This document shows, piece after piece, positions 24,364-32,930 of a DNA stretch of 64,000 bases. Each line of letters opens with the position of its first letter. The first letter of the stretch is position 1. The DNA is from Telluria antibiotica (GTDB lineage Bacteria; Pseudomonadota; Gammaproteobacteria; Burkholderiales; Burkholderiaceae_D). The position numbers and the translations under genes are program-made. A model generated the notes under the pieces. It had not been told where the DNA came from. It made no database searches and saw nothing but the letters and a program-made list of their open reading frames with translations. The DNA is taken from positions 1 through 64,000 of the forward strand of contig NZ_JAAQOM010000018.1 of the NCBI RefSeq assembly GCF_011682055.1, in the 5' to 3' direction.

Positions 24364-25815
24364 TCAGAAAGGATATGGCTGGTTTTCCGGTTCGATCGTG
24401 ATCCACTTGAGTTCGGTGAATTCGTCGATCACGGCCCGTCCGTCGAAGCGTCCGTATCCGCTGTGCTTCGTGCCGCCGTATGGTGCCTGGGCTTCGTTCT
24501 GTACCGTGGCGCCATTGATGTGGCACGAGCCGGCGTCGATCCTGAGTGCCACGCTCATGGCACGGTGCACGTCATGGCCGAACACGGCGGACGACAGCCC
24601 GTATGCCGTGTCGTTGGCGACACGGACCGCTTCTTCCACGCCATTGACACGTACCACGGTCGTCAACGGACCGAACGTCTCCTCGTCGTAGATCTTCATC
24701 TCGGGCGTTACCTTGTCGAGGATGGTCGCGGGCATGACGGCGCCATTCGCGTTACCGCCGCTGACCAGCACTGCGCCCTTGGCCAGCGCGTCTTCGATCA
24801 GGGCATTCAGGCGCGCGCCGTTTTCCGGATGGGCCATCGGGCCGATAACGCAACCGGGACCGGCGGCAGGATCGCCCATCGGCAGTTCTTGCGCGCGCGC
24901 CGCGAGTTTGGCGACGAATTCGTCGGCGACCTTCTCGTCCACGACGAGACGTTCGGTCGACATGCAGATCTGCCCCTGGTAGAGGAATGCACCGAAAGCG
25001 GCGGCCTTGACCGCCGCGTCGACGTTGGCGTCATCCAGCACGACCAGCGGGGCTTTGCCGCCCAGTTCCAGCAGGCAGCGCTTGAGCTGGGTGGCAGCCT
25101 TTTGCGCGATGATCCGGCCGACGCGGGTCGACCCGGTAAAGTTGATGCGGCGCACCGCCGGATGGGCGATCAGGGCGTCGATCACTTCCGGCGCATCTTC
25201 CGGCGCGTTAGTCAGGACGTTCAGGGCGCCGGGCGGCAGGCCCGCTTCGATCAGGGCCTCGGCCACCAGCACATGGGTGCGGGGGCTGGCCTCGGACGCA
25301 CGCAGGATGACGGTATTGCCGCACACGAGGGGATAGGCAATGGCACGCGCAGCCAGCACGACCGGGCCGTTCCACGGCACGATGCTCAGTACCACGCCGG
25401 CCGGCTGGCGCACGGTCATCGACAGCGCGCCCGGTTTGTCGGTCGGGATGGTTTCGCCCTGAATCTGCGTCGCCAATGAGGCCGCTTCGCGGAACAGATT
25501 GGCCGCGAGCATGACGTTAAAGCCGCTCCACAGTTCCGATGCCCCGACTTCGCTGGCCATCGCCTGGATGAAGTCAGGGGTCTTCGCTTCCAGCACGTCG
25601 GCGGCCTTCAGGAGGACACGGCGGCGCTCCGTCGGGCTCGTCTGCGACCAGGACTTGAACGCAAGCGCCGCGGAGTCGGCCGCCTTGACGGCGTCCTCGA
25701 CCTTCCCTGCGGCGGCCGTCGTGACGACCCTGCCGGTGACAGGGTGCAGGCGCTCGTAAGTGGTACCGCCGCTTGCTGCGACGTGCTCGTTGTCGATGAT
25801 CAGTTGAGTTTGCAT
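24364..25815 (-). CDS. Aromatic aldehyde dehydrogenase (salicylaldehyde/vanillin type), copy 1
   Basis: This 483-residue NAD(P)-dependent aldehyde dehydrogenase has Asn149 (PWNG), Glu250 (LLELGGKAP) and nucleophile Cys284 (GQICMST). The GQICMSTER signature and overall length match salicylaldehyde (NahF/DoxF) and vanillin (Vdh) dehydrogenases. It follows the GMC oxidoreductase by 33 nt, consistent with oxidation of an aromatic alcohol to aldehyde and then to acid; a salicylaldehyde product would feed the nag operon upstream. A close full-length paralogue lies at 47963-49414. Confidence 0.92.
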   Translation of the reverse strand: MQTQLIIDNEHVAASGGTTYERLHPVTGRVVTTAAAGKVEDAVKAADSAALAFKSWSQTSPTERRRVLLKAADVLEAKTPDFIQAMASEVGASELWSGFNVMLAANLFREAASLATQIQGETIPTDKPGALSMTVRQPAGVVLSIVPWNGPVVLAARAIAYPLVCGNTVILRASEASPRTHVLVAEALIEAGLPPGALNVLTNAPEDAPEVIDALIAHPAVRRINFTGSTRVGRIIAQKAATQLKRCLLELGGKAPLVVLDDANVDAAVKAAAFGAFLYQGQICMSTERLVVDEKVADEFVAKLAARAQELPMGDPAAGPGCVIGPMAHPENGARLNALIEDALAKGAVLVSGGNANGAVMPATILDKVTPEMKIYDEETFGPLTTVVRVNGVEEAVRVANDTAYGLSSAVFGHDVHRAMSVALRIDAGSCHINGATVQNEAQAPYGGTKHSGYGRFDGRAVIDEFTELKWITIEPENQPYPF

Positions 25816-25848
25816 GTAGGGTCTCCGTGATTGAATTAAGGTTGGAGG

Positions 25849-27567
25849 TCAGGCTTCGGACTTCAGGATTTCGGCCATCCGTTCGCCGATGAGGACGCAG
25901 GTCGCCATCGTCGCGACGGACACGATCTGCGGCATGATCGAGCTGTCCGCGATGCGCAGCTTCTTCACGCCGTTCACGCGCAGTTTGCCGTCGACCACGG
26001 CCCGGTCATCCTTGCCCATGCGGCACGTGCCGCTCTCGTGAAAATATGTCGTGGCGCCGTTGCGGATGAAGTCCGTCATCTCCTTGCCGGTCAGTTTCCT
26101 GGTGGGTGCGACCTCGCGCCGCGACAGTTTGCGCAGCGGTTCGGCGTTGCCGATTTCGCGGCACATCTCGATCCCCACGGCCAGCGCCTTAACGTCGTCG
26201 GGATGGCTGAGGAAGTTCGCATGCACGAGCGGACGGTCCGACGCCTTCGCCGAACGCAGCGCGACATGGCCGCGGCTCTTGGGCTTGACGAGACCGGCGC
26301 ACAGCGCCCAGCTGTTGGCAGGCGGACGGTAGTCCTTGGCGACCACTTCGCTGGCATACGGCAGTTCGATCTGCACCAGGTTCAGGTCAGGCGCCCCGGC
26401 CCGGCCGCTGGCGCTCTGCATGAAGCCCGACGCCTCGGCACCGCTGTTGCGCAGTGCCGGCGAGCCTTCGGCTTCCCACAGGCAGCCGCCGTGCAGGATG
26501 TGGTCTTGGAAGTTGCGCCCGACTTCGGGGGAATGGTGGACCGTCCGGATGCCATGCTTCTTCAGCTCCTGCTGGTCGCCGATCCCGCTCAGCATCAGCA
26601 GCTTGGGGGTGTTGATGCCACCGGTGGCCAGGATGACTTCGCGGCCTGCCTTGATCCGTACAGGTTTGCCGTCGCGGACGATCTCGACGCCTTCGACCGC
26701 GTTGCCGGAGAGGCTGAGGCGATCAACGTGGGTATTCACGAGCAGCGTGACGTTCTTCTGGCCGAGCACCGGATAGAGATAGGCCTTGGCCAGGTTGTAA
26801 CGCTGTCCATCCTTGATGATCTGGTTCATCAGCGCGAAGCCCGAGTCGCGCTCCTCGCGCAGGCCGTTCAGGTCGTCGAGGACAGGCAGGCCGAGCGCTG
26901 CACAGGCGTCCAGCATGGCGGGCGCCAGCGGGGATGGGTCATGCGCCGCCTGCACCCACACCGGGCCGCCCTGCCCGCGGTAGCGCGCGTCCGGCTTGCC
27001 CTGCCAGTTTTCGACGCGGCGGAAGATGGACAACGCGTGCTCGTAACTCCAGCCCGGGTCGCCGCTTGCCTCGACCCAGCCGTCGAGGTCCTTCTTGAAC
27101 GGGCGCGCCCAGATCGTCGCATTGATGCTGCTGCCGCCACCGACGACGCGCCCCATATGTTCGGGGATCGCCCGGCCATTGACGTGCGGCGAACGTACCG
27201 CCACGTCTCCCCAATCGCGTTCGGTGCCGAGATTGGTGAACCAGACCCGGGGGTCGGCCACGGACGGCGCGGTGTCCCAGTCCCCAGCCTCGATCACCAG
27301 GATCTTCACGTCGGGATCGGCAGCCAGCCGGTTGACGAGCGCGCACCCGGCGCTGCCCGTGCCGCATACGATATAGTCGTAGCTGTCCAGGAGCGTCCTG
27401 GCCCGCTCGGCCTGGTTGGCGCGGATGCCGTCGAGGGTGTCCGCGAGGGCGGTGACGCCACTCCCGAGCATCCCGGCCGCGCCCAGGTAACGAATGAAAT
27501 CGCGCCGGTTGACGCGTCCCTTGATCAGGGATGCTTCCAGCGATGCCAGCAATTGGTCTTTCAACAC
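25849..27567 (-). CDS. GMC oxidoreductase with Tat signal
   Basis: This 572-residue FAD enzyme of the glucose-methanol-choline family has the ADP-binding motif GTGSAGC (69-75), GRVVGGGSSIN, and C-terminal HESGTCRMG with the catalytic His region. The N-terminus carries NRRDFIRYLGAAGMLGSG, a twin-arginine export signal with Arg21-Arg22, so the folded flavoprotein is probably periplasmic. It likely oxidises alcohols, for example aryl or lignin-derived alcohols, with electrons passed to a respiratory acceptor or O2. It lies between its AraC regulator gene and the aldehyde dehydrogenase. Confidence 0.9.
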   Translation of the reverse strand: MLKDQLLASLEASLIKGRVNRRDFIRYLGAAGMLGSGVTALADTLDGIRANQAERARTLLDSYDYIVCGTGSAGCALVNRLAADPDVKILVIEAGDWDTAPSVADPRVWFTNLGTERDWGDVAVRSPHVNGRAIPEHMGRVVGGGSSINATIWARPFKKDLDGWVEASGDPGWSYEHALSIFRRVENWQGKPDARYRGQGGPVWVQAAHDPSPLAPAMLDACAALGLPVLDDLNGLREERDSGFALMNQIIKDGQRYNLAKAYLYPVLGQKNVTLLVNTHVDRLSLSGNAVEGVEIVRDGKPVRIKAGREVILATGGINTPKLLMLSGIGDQQELKKHGIRTVHHSPEVGRNFQDHILHGGCLWEAEGSPALRNSGAEASGFMQSASGRAGAPDLNLVQIELPYASEVVAKDYRPPANSWALCAGLVKPKSRGHVALRSAKASDRPLVHANFLSHPDDVKALAVGIEMCREIGNAEPLRKLSRREVAPTRKLTGKEMTDFIRNGATTYFHESGTCRMGKDDRAVVDGKLRVNGVKKLRIADSSIMPQIVSVATMATCVLIGERMAEILKSEA

Positions 27568-27751
27568 GGTCTCCTCCTGTTATTGTGTTTGCGTGCCTTG
27601 CGAGCGGATGCCGCCCCCGTTCCCGGGCATGGACCAGCCATCCGCTTCGTATGTCAGCTTAGGCCGGCCCCACCGCTGCGTCTCGCGGAAAAAGGCCATC
27701 GATGACGGATACTTGCCAGAATCGAGCGGCCGGTAATGCACCCGATATCGC

Positions 27752-28762
27752 TCAACACAAGGCACGGCTGCGCTGGCGCGTGTCGGAAGGCGTCTCGCCG
27801 AAGCACTCCCGGTATTTGCGGTTGAACTCGCCCAAATGACGGCAACCCCAGTGGTAGGCGATGTCGGCAATGGTCCTCCCGGCCGATTGCGTCCGCAGAA
27901 GTTCGGCGCGGATGCGCTGCAGGCGCAGCTTCTGCACGTACTGCATCGGACTGGTATCGCAGGACTGCTGAAAGGCGCGGGCAAGCGATCGAATGCTGCA
28001 TCCTGCGGCGGCAGCGATTTCACCGAGCGTGATGTCGGTATCGAGATGCTCGTTGATGTAGTCGACGGCCAGGCGGAACTGGCGCGGCGACACGGGACGG
28101 ACCTTGGCACTGAACCTCGCATGGTAGTTGTGCGGCTGGATGCTCAACAGGGTGAGCATCAGCATCTCTTCGATGCCTGCGGTTTCGAGCCGGCTCGGCT
28201 GCATGGCGTCGGTGGCGTTGACCGACGCTAGGACGAACCGCAGCAGCGCAGTCCACCGTTGCGCCGCCTCGGGCCGCGCCATGACGTTGTCGAAGCGCAG
28301 CGGCGTATCGGGCAGGCAGTCATACATGTTCACGCACGCCTGTTCGACCCGTCCGCGCTCGAAGCGCAACTTGAGCACCTCGGTATCCGTGTCGTAGTGA
28401 AATACCGGACGGTCCTCCGGCTGGGAAATGAACGTGGCGCCGGCGGTGGCGCCGAAGATCCGGCCGCCGACCGCCATGCCCGCCCTTCCTCCGACCGCTG
28501 TCGTGACCAGGATGGCGCCATCGAGTCCGCGCGGCTCGATCTCGACGTTCGCGCCAAAACTGAAGGTCGACAATGCGACCTTTCCGCATTGCGCGGCGCG
28601 GACCCGTATCAGTGGCGCGCCCGCTCCGCCGGTGCCACCCGGCCTTGCCTTGAACGGCCCCTGCAGTCGTTCGATGACGGAGGTCGCTTCGCGCAGGTCG
28701 GGCGTCGCCACCGTAACGAACCGATCGGATAACAGCAGGTTTGTTTCAATATCGCCCATCAT
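27752..28762 (-). CDS. AraC-family regulator, copy 1
   Basis: This protein of about 336 residues has an N-terminal AraC_binding_2-like sensor (about 1-200, with LSTFSFGANVEIEP) and a C-terminal double-HTH (about 230-330: ITLGEIAAAAGCSIRSLARAFQ and IADIAYHWGCRHLGEFNRKY). Two ATGs (28762, 28759) are possible. It sits 38 nt after the porin gene of the nag operon and 184 bp before the GMC gene, all on one strand, and probably activates the GMC/aldehyde dehydrogenase genes. It is clearly related to the AraC protein at 52553-53560 along its whole length. Confidence 0.9.
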   Translation of the reverse strand: MMGDIETNLLLSDRFVTVATPDLREATSVIERLQGPFKARPGGTGGAGAPLIRVRAAQCGKVALSTFSFGANVEIEPRGLDGAILVTTAVGGRAGMAVGGRIFGATAGATFISQPEDRPVFHYDTDTEVLKLRFERGRVEQACVNMYDCLPDTPLRFDNVMARPEAAQRWTALLRFVLASVNATDAMQPSRLETAGIEEMLMLTLLSIQPHNYHARFSAKVRPVSPRQFRLAVDYINEHLDTDITLGEIAAAAGCSIRSLARAFQQSCDTSPMQYVQKLRLQRIRAELLRTQSAGRTIADIAYHWGCRHLGEFNRKYRECFGETPSDTRQRSRALC

Positions 28763-28800
28763 GACGTCGCTCCTTGACGAACCGCCCAGCCGGGCGTGGA

Positions 28801-29907
28801 TCAAAACGTATGCCGGATCCCGGTCATGATCCCGTTTTGTGCCCGTCCAGGCGCGACCGTCCCGCCCGCATCCAGGGCGATCGCCGCCTTGCCCTGGTTG
28901 TCCATGCGGCCGATGGCGCCATAGACGGCGGTGCGCTTCGAGAACGCATAGGTCAGGCGCGCGACGAGCATCGTCGAGTCGTCGGCCGAGCCTTTCACGT
29001 TCTTGCGCGCCACCTGGGCGTCCAGCGTCAGCGCGGCGCCAAACGGCTGGCTCACGCCGAGGTAGTAGAGGTCCGACTCGACGAGTCCGCTCGCAGCATC
29101 GGTCTTGCGATCCATGACGCCGCCGCCCACCTTGGTCCGGCCGAGCATCACATAGCCGTTGAGCGTGATGCGCCGGTCGGAGCGGCCGCTGCCGGTAAGC
29201 CCGAACGCGGCGCCGGTACCGCCGTACAGCTTGTCGTAGGACGCCGTGACGCCGTAGCGCTGCGTGTCATAACCGAACAGGCCGGTAAATTGACGGCAGG
29301 CGCGCGCGTCGCCGGCGACCTCGCCCGGGCAGTTGGTCGCCGCCGGACCGCCCGCCGCCGAAGCATCGCGACCGAAGCTGTAGGTCGCACCGACGGTGAC
29401 TTCCTTGAACGTGCCCATGTAGGCGATCGCGTTGTCGCTGCGGGCATTGGGGATGTACAGGTCGATGCTGCTGATCGAGAACAGGTTCGGCCCCAGCACG
29501 TCGCTCTTGAGCATCGAGTAGAACGTCATGTTCGGCACGCGGCCCAGTTGCAGCATGCCCCAGTCGCCTTTCAGCCCGACCCAGGCCTGGCGCCCGAACA
29601 GGCGCCCGCCCTGGCTTGGCGTGCCGACGTCCGGATTGAAGCCATTCTCGAGCGCGAAGACGGCGGACAGGCCATTGCCCAGGTCTTCCGATCCGCGGAA
29701 ACCGAGGCGCGACGGGACGCTGCCGGTCAGCGTCGGCATCTTCGTCATGCCGTGTCCGGCCGCGTCCACGTTGTCGGTGTGGGCGATGGCGGCATCGACG
29801 ATGCCGTAGACAGTGATGTTGGTCTGGGCGGATGCCGTGCCGGCGCACAGGCCGGCCACCAGGGCGGTCGCGAGCGCGCCGCGCCCTTTGGCTGCAACGT
29901 GGTTCAT
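28801..29907 (-). CDS. Gram-negative porin
   Basis: This 368-residue general porin of the betaproteobacterial type has a signal peptide ending ASA (residue about 27), mature start QTNITVYGIVDAAIAH, the conserved SRLGFRGSEDLGNGL region, the loop-3 type segment and a C-terminal Phe (GIRHTF). The start at 29907 is set by the signal peptide and the preceding GGAGACACA. Last gene of the salicylate operon on the minus strand, it probably raises outer-membrane permeability for aromatic acids. Confidence 0.93.
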   Translation of the reverse strand: MNHVAAKGRGALATALVAGLCAGTASAQTNITVYGIVDAAIAHTDNVDAAGHGMTKMPTLTGSVPSRLGFRGSEDLGNGLSAVFALENGFNPDVGTPSQGGRLFGRQAWVGLKGDWGMLQLGRVPNMTFYSMLKSDVLGPNLFSISSIDLYIPNARSDNAIAYMGTFKEVTVGATYSFGRDASAAGGPAATNCPGEVAGDARACRQFTGLFGYDTQRYGVTASYDKLYGGTGAAFGLTGSGRSDRRITLNGYVMLGRTKVGGGVMDRKTDAASGLVESDLYYLGVSQPFGAALTLDAQVARKNVKGSADDSTMLVARLTYAFSKRTAVYGAIGRMDNQGKAAIALDAGGTVAPGRAQNGIMTGIRHTF

Positions 29908-29977
29908 TGTGTCTCCTGCTTGTTGTAATGTTCTGTACCCGCCGCGGTGCCGCGGCGGGTCGGTACGACGGGGCTGC

Positions 29978-30616
29978 TTATGCGACGTAGTCAGGCTGGT
30001 TCTGCGGTGCCGCCTGGATGAACGCCGGCTGGGCCATGCAATGCTCGTACACCGCGCGCACGCGGGCGAAGCGCGACAGGTCGCATCCCATGCGCAGCGC
30101 GTTCGCCACCTGCGGGACGAGGCAGCAGTCGGCCAGCGTCGGCGCGTCGCCAACGCAATAGGCACTTGCCGGCAGCTTCGCCAGCAGGCTCTCCACGGCG
30201 CCCAGGCCCTCGTCGACCCAGTGCTGGTACCAGGCCGCCTTGTCCGCTTCACTGACGTCCAGCTTGCCGGTCAGGTATTTCAGCACGCGGATGTTGTTGA
30301 TTGGATGGATTTCGCAGGCGATGGTCTGGGCGATCTCGAGCGCGCGCGCGCGCGCCAGCGCATCTTCCGGCACCAGGCGGGGCGCCGGATAACGCTGGTC
30401 GAGGTAGTCGATGATCGCGAGCGATTGCGTCAGCGTGACGTCGCCGTCGACCAGGACGGGCACGATGCCGGCCGGGCTCAGCGCGCGGTACGCATCCTTG
30501 CCCTGCTCGCCGCCGCGCAGGTTGACGCCGGCATAGTCGTACGGAAGGCCCTTCAGCGCCAGGGCGATGCGCACGCGGAACGACGTGGAACTGTTGAAGA
30601 AGCTGTAGAGTTTCAT
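29978..30616 (-). CDS. Maleylpyruvate isomerase (NagL), zeta-class GST
   Basis: This 212-residue glutathione S-transferase of the zeta class has the active-site serine motif SSTSFRVR (9-16) and GGEQGKDAYRALSPAGIVPVL. It uses glutathione to isomerise maleylpyruvate to fumarylpyruvate. Maleylacetoacetate isomerase is the close alternative, but the gentisate dioxygenase and fumarylpyruvate hydrolase in the same operon favour maleylpyruvate. The ATG at 30616 begins MKLYSFFNSS, the standard N-terminus. Confidence 0.9.
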   Translation of the reverse strand: MKLYSFFNSSTSFRVRIALALKGLPYDYAGVNLRGGEQGKDAYRALSPAGIVPVLVDGDVTLTQSLAIIDYLDQRYPAPRLVPEDALARARALEIAQTIACEIHPINNIRVLKYLTGKLDVSEADKAAWYQHWVDEGLGAVESLLAKLPASAYCVGDAPTLADCCLVPQVANALRMGCDLSRFARVRAVYEHCMAQPAFIQAAPQNQPDYVA

Positions 30617-30638
30617 ATTTCTGGTCAGTAGAAGGAAA

Positions 30639-32021
30639 TTAGTGGGATACCGGCATGGATGCCGCGCCCCCGCCTGTTGCGGAGGCTGCATCCGTGGCCG
30701 GCCGGGGATAACGCTTGAACATCGCGAAGATCGCGATCGAGGCCAACAGTGCGGGTATCGCCAGCAACAGGATGATGGTCGAGAATCCCAGGCCGGCGCC
30801 CAGCAGCGCGCCGCCCATCATCGACCCGAGGATCGCGCCGCAGCGGCCAACGCCCAGGGCCCAGCTCACGCCGGTCACCCGGTTGCTGGTCGGGTAGAAC
30901 GCGGCCGCCAGCGCGTTCGCGCCGATCTGGGAACCGCTGACGCAGAAGCCCACGCCGGCGACGGCTAGGTTCAGGATCACGAGGTCGGTATAGTTGAAGC
31001 TGATGATTGCAATGAATGCGATCGCCGACAGGTAGGCGACCGCCAGCACGCGGTAAGGATTGAAGCGGTCCATCAGGCGCCCGAGGACGATGGCGCCGAC
31101 AGTGCCCCCGACCTGGTACATGGCCGAAACCAGCGCGGCCTTGGCGATCGGGAAGCCAGCCTCCTTGAACAGCGTCGGCAGCCAGTTGGTGAGCAGGTAG
31201 ACGATCAGCAGGCTCATGAAGAATGCCGCCCACAGCGCCAGCGTGCCAAACGCGAGCGGCGTGGCGAACAGCTGCGCGACCGGCGAACGGCGCACCGCGG
31301 CCGGCGGTTCCGGGATGAAGAAACCCGCGCCGGCCAGTTTTGCCTGCGGCGCGATATGGCGCAGCGTCGCTTCGATCTGGCGGCTGCCCGGGCGCCGCAA
31401 GACGAGAAAGCGGACCGATTCCGGCAGCAGGAAGTAGAACAGTACCGCGCAGGCAACTGGCACATAGCCACCGAGTAGCAGCATGCTGCGCCATCCGTAT
31501 GCCGGGATCATGTGCGCGGCGAGCGCGCCGCCCAGGCCGGATCCGAGCGTGAAGCCACAGAACATGATCGTCACGACCGTCGACTTGCTGCGCTGGGGCG
31601 AATACTCGGACGTGAGCGTGATCGCATTCGGCATCGCGCCACCAAGCCCGAGTCCGGTCAGGAAGCGGAACAGGGTCAGCGTGAACAGCGAGTCGGTGTA
31701 TGCGGACGCCAGGCTCCAGATACCGAAGAACAGCACGGACAACACGAGAATGGTCTTCCTGCCGATACGGTCGCCCAGCGGCCCCGCAAGGAACGACCCG
31801 AACGCCAGGCCGACCAGGCCGGCCGACAGCAGCGGGGCGAGCTGCTGGGGCAGCAAATGCCATTCGGTGCGCAACGAGGGCGCGATGAAGCCGATGATCG
31901 CCGTATCGAATCCATCGATGGCGATGATGACGAAGCAGAGGAAAGCGATGAGGAACTGGTAGCGCGAAAAGCGCCCGGAATCGATCAGTTGTTGAACATC
32001 GACTTGGTGCGTGACGGACAT
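30639..32021 (-). CDS. Aromatic acid:H+ symporter (AAHS, MFS)
   Basis: This 460-residue, 12-TM major facilitator has the AAHS signature DGFDTAIIGFIAPSL at the first helix and GPLGDRIGRKT between helices 2 and 3. It is an inner-membrane symporter of the PcaK/BenK/GenK type. In this operon the cargo is most likely salicylate or gentisate. It starts at 32021 after GGAGACATC and is followed 22 nt later by nagL. The large central loop with LRRPGSRQIEATL is normal for the family. Confidence 0.92.
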   Translation of the reverse strand: MSVTHQVDVQQLIDSGRFSRYQFLIAFLCFVIIAIDGFDTAIIGFIAPSLRTEWHLLPQQLAPLLSAGLVGLAFGSFLAGPLGDRIGRKTILVLSVLFFGIWSLASAYTDSLFTLTLFRFLTGLGLGGAMPNAITLTSEYSPQRSKSTVVTIMFCGFTLGSGLGGALAAHMIPAYGWRSMLLLGGYVPVACAVLFYFLLPESVRFLVLRRPGSRQIEATLRHIAPQAKLAGAGFFIPEPPAAVRRSPVAQLFATPLAFGTLALWAAFFMSLLIVYLLTNWLPTLFKEAGFPIAKAALVSAMYQVGGTVGAIVLGRLMDRFNPYRVLAVAYLSAIAFIAIISFNYTDLVILNLAVAGVGFCVSGSQIGANALAAAFYPTSNRVTGVSWALGVGRCGAILGSMMGGALLGAGLGFSTIILLLAIPALLASIAIFAMFKRYPRPATDAASATGGGAASMPVSH

Positions 32022-32116
32022 GATGTCTCCTGTGGTTGTTGTAAGCGGATGCGGTCTTGTGCCGCCTTCCGTGAGCCGGACCCGGAGGCTGCGCCCCGGG
32101 TCCGTTGAAACCGGTG

Positions 32117-32431
32117 TCAGCCGAGATCCACGAACACTCGCCCGTCCTCGATCTTTACGGGGTACGTGCGCACGGCCTCGGTGACCGGCTCGCACATCGG
32201 ATGGCCGTTGCGGATGTCGAATTTCCCCTGATGCAGCGGGCATTCGATTTCAAAGCCATCCAGGAACCCGTCGCACAGGCGCGCGTTCCCATGGGTGCAG
32301 AGGTTGTCGGTCACGTAGACCTGGCCATCGACGCTGTAGAGCGCCAGGTCCTTGCCCGCGGTCTGGACGCCCATCACGTCCTCGTCGGGCACATCGTCCA
32401 GTGCGCTGACATCGGTCCAGTTGTTTGCCAT
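32117..32431 (-). CDS. Salicylate 5-hydroxylase ferredoxin (NagAb)
   Basis: This 104-residue Rieske ferredoxin has ligands Cys45/His47 (CTHGNARLCDG) and Cys64/His67 (CPLHQGKFD). The sequence ending DGRVFVDLG matches the naphthalene/salicylate-hydroxylase ferredoxins. It carries electrons from NagAa to the NagGH oxygenase. The ATG at 32431 (MANNWTDVS) is preferred; one three codons upstream is possible. It follows nagH by 16 nt. Confidence 0.92.
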   Translation of the reverse strand: MANNWTDVSALDDVPDEDVMGVQTAGKDLALYSVDGQVYVTDNLCTHGNARLCDGFLDGFEIECPLHQGKFDIRNGHPMCEPVTEAVRTYPVKIEDGRVFVDLG

Positions 32432-32447
32432 GATTGTCACCTTTGCG

Positions 32448-32930
32448 TTAAATCGGATAAATCAACGAGTTCGGGATCATCTCGGTGTCGTAGATGCACA
32501 GCCGGGATTCGAACTTCAGGCCGTCCGCCGTCACGCGCACCCGGTCCAGGTAGCGGCCGACGTTGAACACCGTGCTCTCCTGGCTCAGCTTGGTGCGGAA
32601 CACCGCGTAGTTCGCCTCCGCCTCGATCACGTCGCCCTCGCGCCGCAGAATGCGGGGCAGGCCGACCACGTGGCGCTGGTAGTACGGGTCGTGGAACAAG
32701 GTCTCCTTGATGCCGTAGACCCGGTCCTTCAACATGCCGCGGCTCAGCAGCGCCAGCGTCGACAGCGGAAAACCGCGCTCGTAGTTCTCGCGGGGCTGCA
32801 CCTTGTACTCGCAGTCCTCGGTGAAGAAACCGACCCAGCGGTCCCAGTCCTGCGCGTCCACCGTGGCGGCATAGTCGGCATACAGCTGGGCCAGCGCCAG
32901 GTAATTCTGGAAGTCGTCGTTCGCGCTCAT
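32448..32930 (-). CDS. Salicylate 5-hydroxylase small subunit (NagH)
   Basis: This 160-residue ring-hydroxylating oxygenase beta subunit (NTF2/cystatin-like fold) has the typical ending FESRLCIYDTEMIPNSLIYPI. It pairs with NagG in the alpha3beta3-type terminal oxygenase. Its ATG abuts the TGA of nagG directly, so the two are translated together. It has no metal ligands of its own; the role is structural. Confidence 0.92.
   Translation of the reverse strand: MSANDDFQNYLALAQLYADYAATVDAQDWDRWVGFFTEDCEYKVQPRENYERGFPLSTLALLSRGMLKDRVYGIKETLFHDPYYQRHVVGLPRILRREGDVIEAEANYAVFRTKLSQESTVFNVGRYLDRVRVTADGLKFESRLCIYDTEMIPNSLIYPI

Noticed and set aside
28801..30252. Porin frame beginning at 30252
   Set aside because: The signal peptide and ribosome-binding site place the start at 29907; the extension overlaps nagL in another frame.
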